This document shows positions 5,405-7,276 of a stretch of 7,276 nucleotides of DNA, piece by piece. The position numbers were made by a program, and so were the translations under genes. The stretch's first letter is position 1. Every line of letters starts with the position of its first letter. The stretch comes from Rhodospirillales bacterium (GTDB lineage Bacteria > Pseudomonadota > Alphaproteobacteria > UBA828), in NCBI GenBank assembly GCA_026712885.1, contig JAPOPO010000110.1:1-7276 (forward strand), given 5' to 3'. Under the pieces are notes generated by a model. It did no database searches. It saw only the letters and a program-made list of their open reading frames with translations, and was not told the origin of the DNA.

Positions 5405-6832
5405 CTAGATCGCGGGCCGCTTGTCGCGCCAGGGCTGGGTCGCGCCCTCGAACGCGGCGGCCGCGCGGAGCACGGAGTGATCGTCGTAGGGCCGGCCCAC
5501 GACCTGCATGCCGGTGGGTACGCCGTAAGAGGAGAAGCCGGTCGGCACGCTCATTACCGGGCACTGACTCAGCAGGTTGAAGGGGTTGGTGCAGATCCAG
5601 CCGACATAGGCCATCACGCGGACCCCGTTGATCTGGAAATTGGGGTCCGCGTCGTTCTGGTCGGCCTTGACCGACGGCACCGCCAGCGTCGGGCAGATCA
5701 GGAAGTTGTAGCGCTTGAGGATTGGCTGCAGCTGCTCCCACATCCAGCCGCGAAACACCTGGCACTGGTAGAGGCGCGCGGCGCTGTGGGTCATGCCCTT
5801 CTCCAGCAGCCTGACCACGAAGGGGTCCATCTCGTACTGCCAGCGGGGCAGCAGGTGGCCGGCGACCCCGGCAAAAAGACCCTCCCACCAGGTCATCCAG
5901 CAATCTTGGACGCCCCAATTGAAGCCGACGTCGACCTCGTCCACCTCGCAGCCGAGGCTGCGCAGCACGTCCGCCGCGTGCCGCATGTTCGCCTGCACCT
6001 CCGGATCGACCTCGAAATAGCCGAGGTTCATGGAGAAGGCGACCTTCCAGCCGCGGATGTCGTCGTACGTCATGGGCAGCCGGATCTTGTTCGGCAGGCT
6101 GCACAGATCGTCCGGATGCGGGCCGGACATGACGTTCTGCATCAGCGCCGTGTCGGCGACGCTACGGACCATGGGGCCGTAGTGCAGGATGGTCTCGAGC
6201 GGATGGTCGCGATCCAGCGGATTGCGGCCGAAGGGCGGCTTGTAGCCGAAGATGCCGCAGGCCGACGACGGAATGCGGATCGAGCCGCCGCCGTCCGTGC
6301 CGTCGGCCAGCGTGGTCATGCCGCCGGCGACCGCAGCGCCCGCGCCGCCGGAGGAGCCGCCGGGGGTGTATTCCAGGTTCCAGGGATTGCGCGTGATGCC
6401 CCAGAGCGGGCTGTGGGTGTTGCCGGAATAGGCGAACTCGGGCGTCGTGGTGCGCAAATGCATGATGGCGCCGGCGCGCAGCAGCCGGTCCACCGTCGCC
6501 GCCGAGTAGTCGGGCCGGAAGTCCTCGAAGATCTTGGAGCCCAAGGTCGTGATCTCGCCCTTGACCGGGTGGAAGTCCTTGATTCCCACCGTGACTCCTT
6601 CGAGCGCGCGCAGCCGGCCATCGGTCTTCCCGTACTTCGCCTCGGCCTTCTGCGCCTGCTCTCGCGCCCGGTCGAAATAGTCGTAGGTGATGGCGTTGAG
6701 CTTGGGATTGATCGCCTGCGTGCGCGCGATTTGCGCGTCCAGCAGCTCGACCGGCGAGAGCGTGCGCGCCTTGAAGCGCTCCAGCGCTTCGGTCGCCGTC
6801 AGATAGCAAAGCTCGAGATCTGCCGATGCCAT
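5405..6832 (-). CDS. Amidase signature family hydrolase, copy 2
   Basis: The second amidase-signature protein, also 475 residues, with the full triad at the same positions: Lys85 in VGIKDF, Ser160 in TPGGSSGG and Ser184 in TDGGGSIRIP. The start is ATG (6830-6832) with GGGAGG six bases upstream, a strong ribosome site. It is probably cytosolic, as no signal peptide is seen. Compared by eye with copy 1 it differs at about 101 positions. Only about 26 differences lie in the first 240 residues, about 70 in residues 241-440, and about 5 in the last 35. The 241-440 stretch includes many aromatic and charge changes (for example Trp-Met-Thr for Cys-Val-Thr around 322-324), so the copies may differ in substrate. 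It lies 54 bases after the oxidoreductase and is the probable second gene of the visible operon. Not a Gat subunit by context. Substrate unknown. Confidence 0.93.
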   Translation of the reverse strand: MASADLELCYLTATEALERFKARTLSPVELLDAQIARTQAINPKLNAITYDYFDRAREQAQKAEAKYGKTDGRLRALEGVTVGIKDFHPVKGEITTLGSKIFEDFRPDYSAATVDRLLRAGAIMHLRTTTPEFAYSGNTHSPLWGITRNPWNLEYTPGGSSGGAGAAVAGGMTTLADGTDGGGSIRIPSSACGIFGYKPPFGRNPLDRDHPLETILHYGPMVRSVADTALMQNVMSGPHPDDLCSLPNKIRLPMTYDDIRGWKVAFSMNLGYFEVDPEVQANMRHAADVLRSLGCEVDEVDVGFNWGVQDCWMTWWEGLFAGVAGHLLPRWQYEMDPFVVRLLEKGMTHSAARLYQCQVFRGWMWEQLQPILKRYNFLICPTLAVPSVKADQNDADPNFQINGVRVMAYVGWICTNPFNLLSQCPVMSVPTGFSSYGVPTGMQVVGRPYDDHSVLRAAAAFEGATQPWRDKRPAI

Positions 6833-6886
6833 GATGTGCCTCCCTTTGGGCCTTCCCTTACGAGCCTCGCCGCATCGCCGCGTCCC

Positions 6887-7276
6887 TCAACCGAGGTGCA
6901 CGACCTCCCTCCGCTTGATGCTCTCGTCGGCGGCGATGACGATGCGCAGGCTGTTGACCGCGCTGTCCATATGTTCGGATAGATCGAGGTCCTCGCGGAT
7001 CGCCTTGAGCAGGAACGCCTGCTCACGATCGCACAGCTCCTGATGGGTCGGCTCGTCGGCCATGTCGACCCATTCGTCCTCGTGCCCGAAGTTGTTGGCC
7101 TCGTCGATCTCGCTCGAATGACAGAGCAGCGCGTTGGTCTTGGTGTGCGAGTCAATGTCGTCCGAGGCGGCGTGGTCCTGCCCTTCCTGCGGCATGCCGA
7201 TGCAGACGCAGCCCTTGGGCCCCACCACGTCTTTCACGAAGAACGCGCCCTCCCTCATCATCTGCCCCCAGCCGGC
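6887..7276 (-). CDS. Probable Gfo/Idh/MocA family oxidoreductase, C-terminal end (partial)
   Basis: 129 codons are visible and the frame is open to the right edge; the in-frame ATG pair at 7256-7261 is probably internal, because sensible sequence (AGWGQ) continues upstream of it. The C-terminus reads EQAFLLKAIREDLDLSEHMDSAVNSLRIVIAADESI, a pattern typical of the end of Gfo/Idh/MocA oxidoreductases, where a helix with an R/K-E-D-x-D segment is followed by D-x-(L/V)-x-(S/A)-L-x-(I/V)-(V/A)-x-A-x-x-S and a short basic strand (KRREVVHL). These enzymes oxidise or reduce sugars, cyclitols and related compounds with NAD(P). The Rossmann fold and the catalytic Lys would lie outside the window, so the assignment rests on the tail alone. 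It ends 54 bases before amidase copy 2 and is likely the first visible gene of the same operon. Confidence 0.6.
   Translation of the reverse strand, partial: AGWGQMMREGAFFVKDVVGPKGCVCIGMPQEGQDHAASDDIDSHTKTNALLCHSSEIDEANNFGHEDEWVDMADEPTHQELCDREQAFLLKAIREDLDLSEHMDSAVNSLRIVIAADESIKRREVVHLG

Larger units (their letters stand above)
3867..6832 (-). repeat. Tandem gene duplication (two amidase copies)
   Basis: The two 1428-base genes align without any insertion or deletion at a constant offset of 1538 bases. Their 3' ends and catalytic-core regions are nearly identical at base level, while the region encoding residues 241-440 has diverged. The spacer upstream of each copy is unrelated, so the visible duplicated unit is essentially the coding sequence. 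The duplication is not recent, given about 21% protein difference. Confidence 0.9.

Noticed and set aside
3867..6832. The amidases as GatA subunits of a tRNA-dependent amidotransferase
   Set aside because: The catalytic spacing fits, but no GatB or GatC gene is present and two diverged tandem copies are not expected for GatA.
5255..6982. A 575-codon open frame on the plus strand opposite amidase copy 2
   Set aside because: It is the antisense shadow of a GC-rich gene: its sequence is rich in Arg, Ala, Val and His, resembles no known domain, and a similar shadow lies opposite copy 1 because the two genes are paralogs.

Overview
The window is GC-rich bacterial DNA. It is densely coding, and eight of its nine genes lie on the minus strand. 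The xseB-ispA-tlyA cluster, the trimethylamine-dehydrogenase-like flavoprotein and the GC-rich codon use all point to a proteobacterium. An alphaproteobacterium is most likely, but this is inferred from gene order and protein style, not from a phylogenetic marker.

Layout, left to right. (a) Bases 1-1066, plus strand: the C-terminal half of an Fe-S flavoprotein of the trimethylamine/dimethylamine/histamine dehydrogenase group, cut by the left edge. (b) Bases 1078-2972, minus strand: a tight housekeeping cluster read xseB > ispA > tlyA (exonuclease VII small subunit, farnesyl diphosphate synthase, rRNA 2'-O-methyltransferase). No dxs gene sits between ispA and tlyA. tlyA has no ATG, GTG or TTG start and appears to begin at a CTG that overlaps the ispA stop. 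(c) Bases 2973-3205: a short spacer with a possible promoter and hairpin, and a 45-residue ORF resembling the C-terminal tail of RelB/DinJ antitoxins, with no toxin beside it. (d) Bases 3206-3835, minus: a glutathione S-transferase-like protein. (e) Bases 3867-6832, minus: two tandem paralogous amidase-signature hydrolases of equal length (475 residues, about 79% identical by my count). (f) Bases 6887-7276, minus: the C-terminal end of a probable Gfo/Idh/MocA-type oxidoreductase, cut by the right edge.

The right half (oxidoreductase > amidase 2 > amidase 1 > GST) reads as a small catabolic operon running in the same direction as the housekeeping cluster. The hairpin and possible promoter near 2979-3032 may mark the boundary between the two transcription units. 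The amidases probably hydrolyse small amides, but no substrate can be assigned. No GatB or GatC gene is present, so a tRNA-amidotransferase role is not supported here.

I found no mobile element, CRISPR array, RNA gene or clearly new multi-gene system. The points most worth a second look are the CTG start of tlyA, the missing dxs, the uneven divergence of the amidase pair, and the orphan antitoxin-like ORF.
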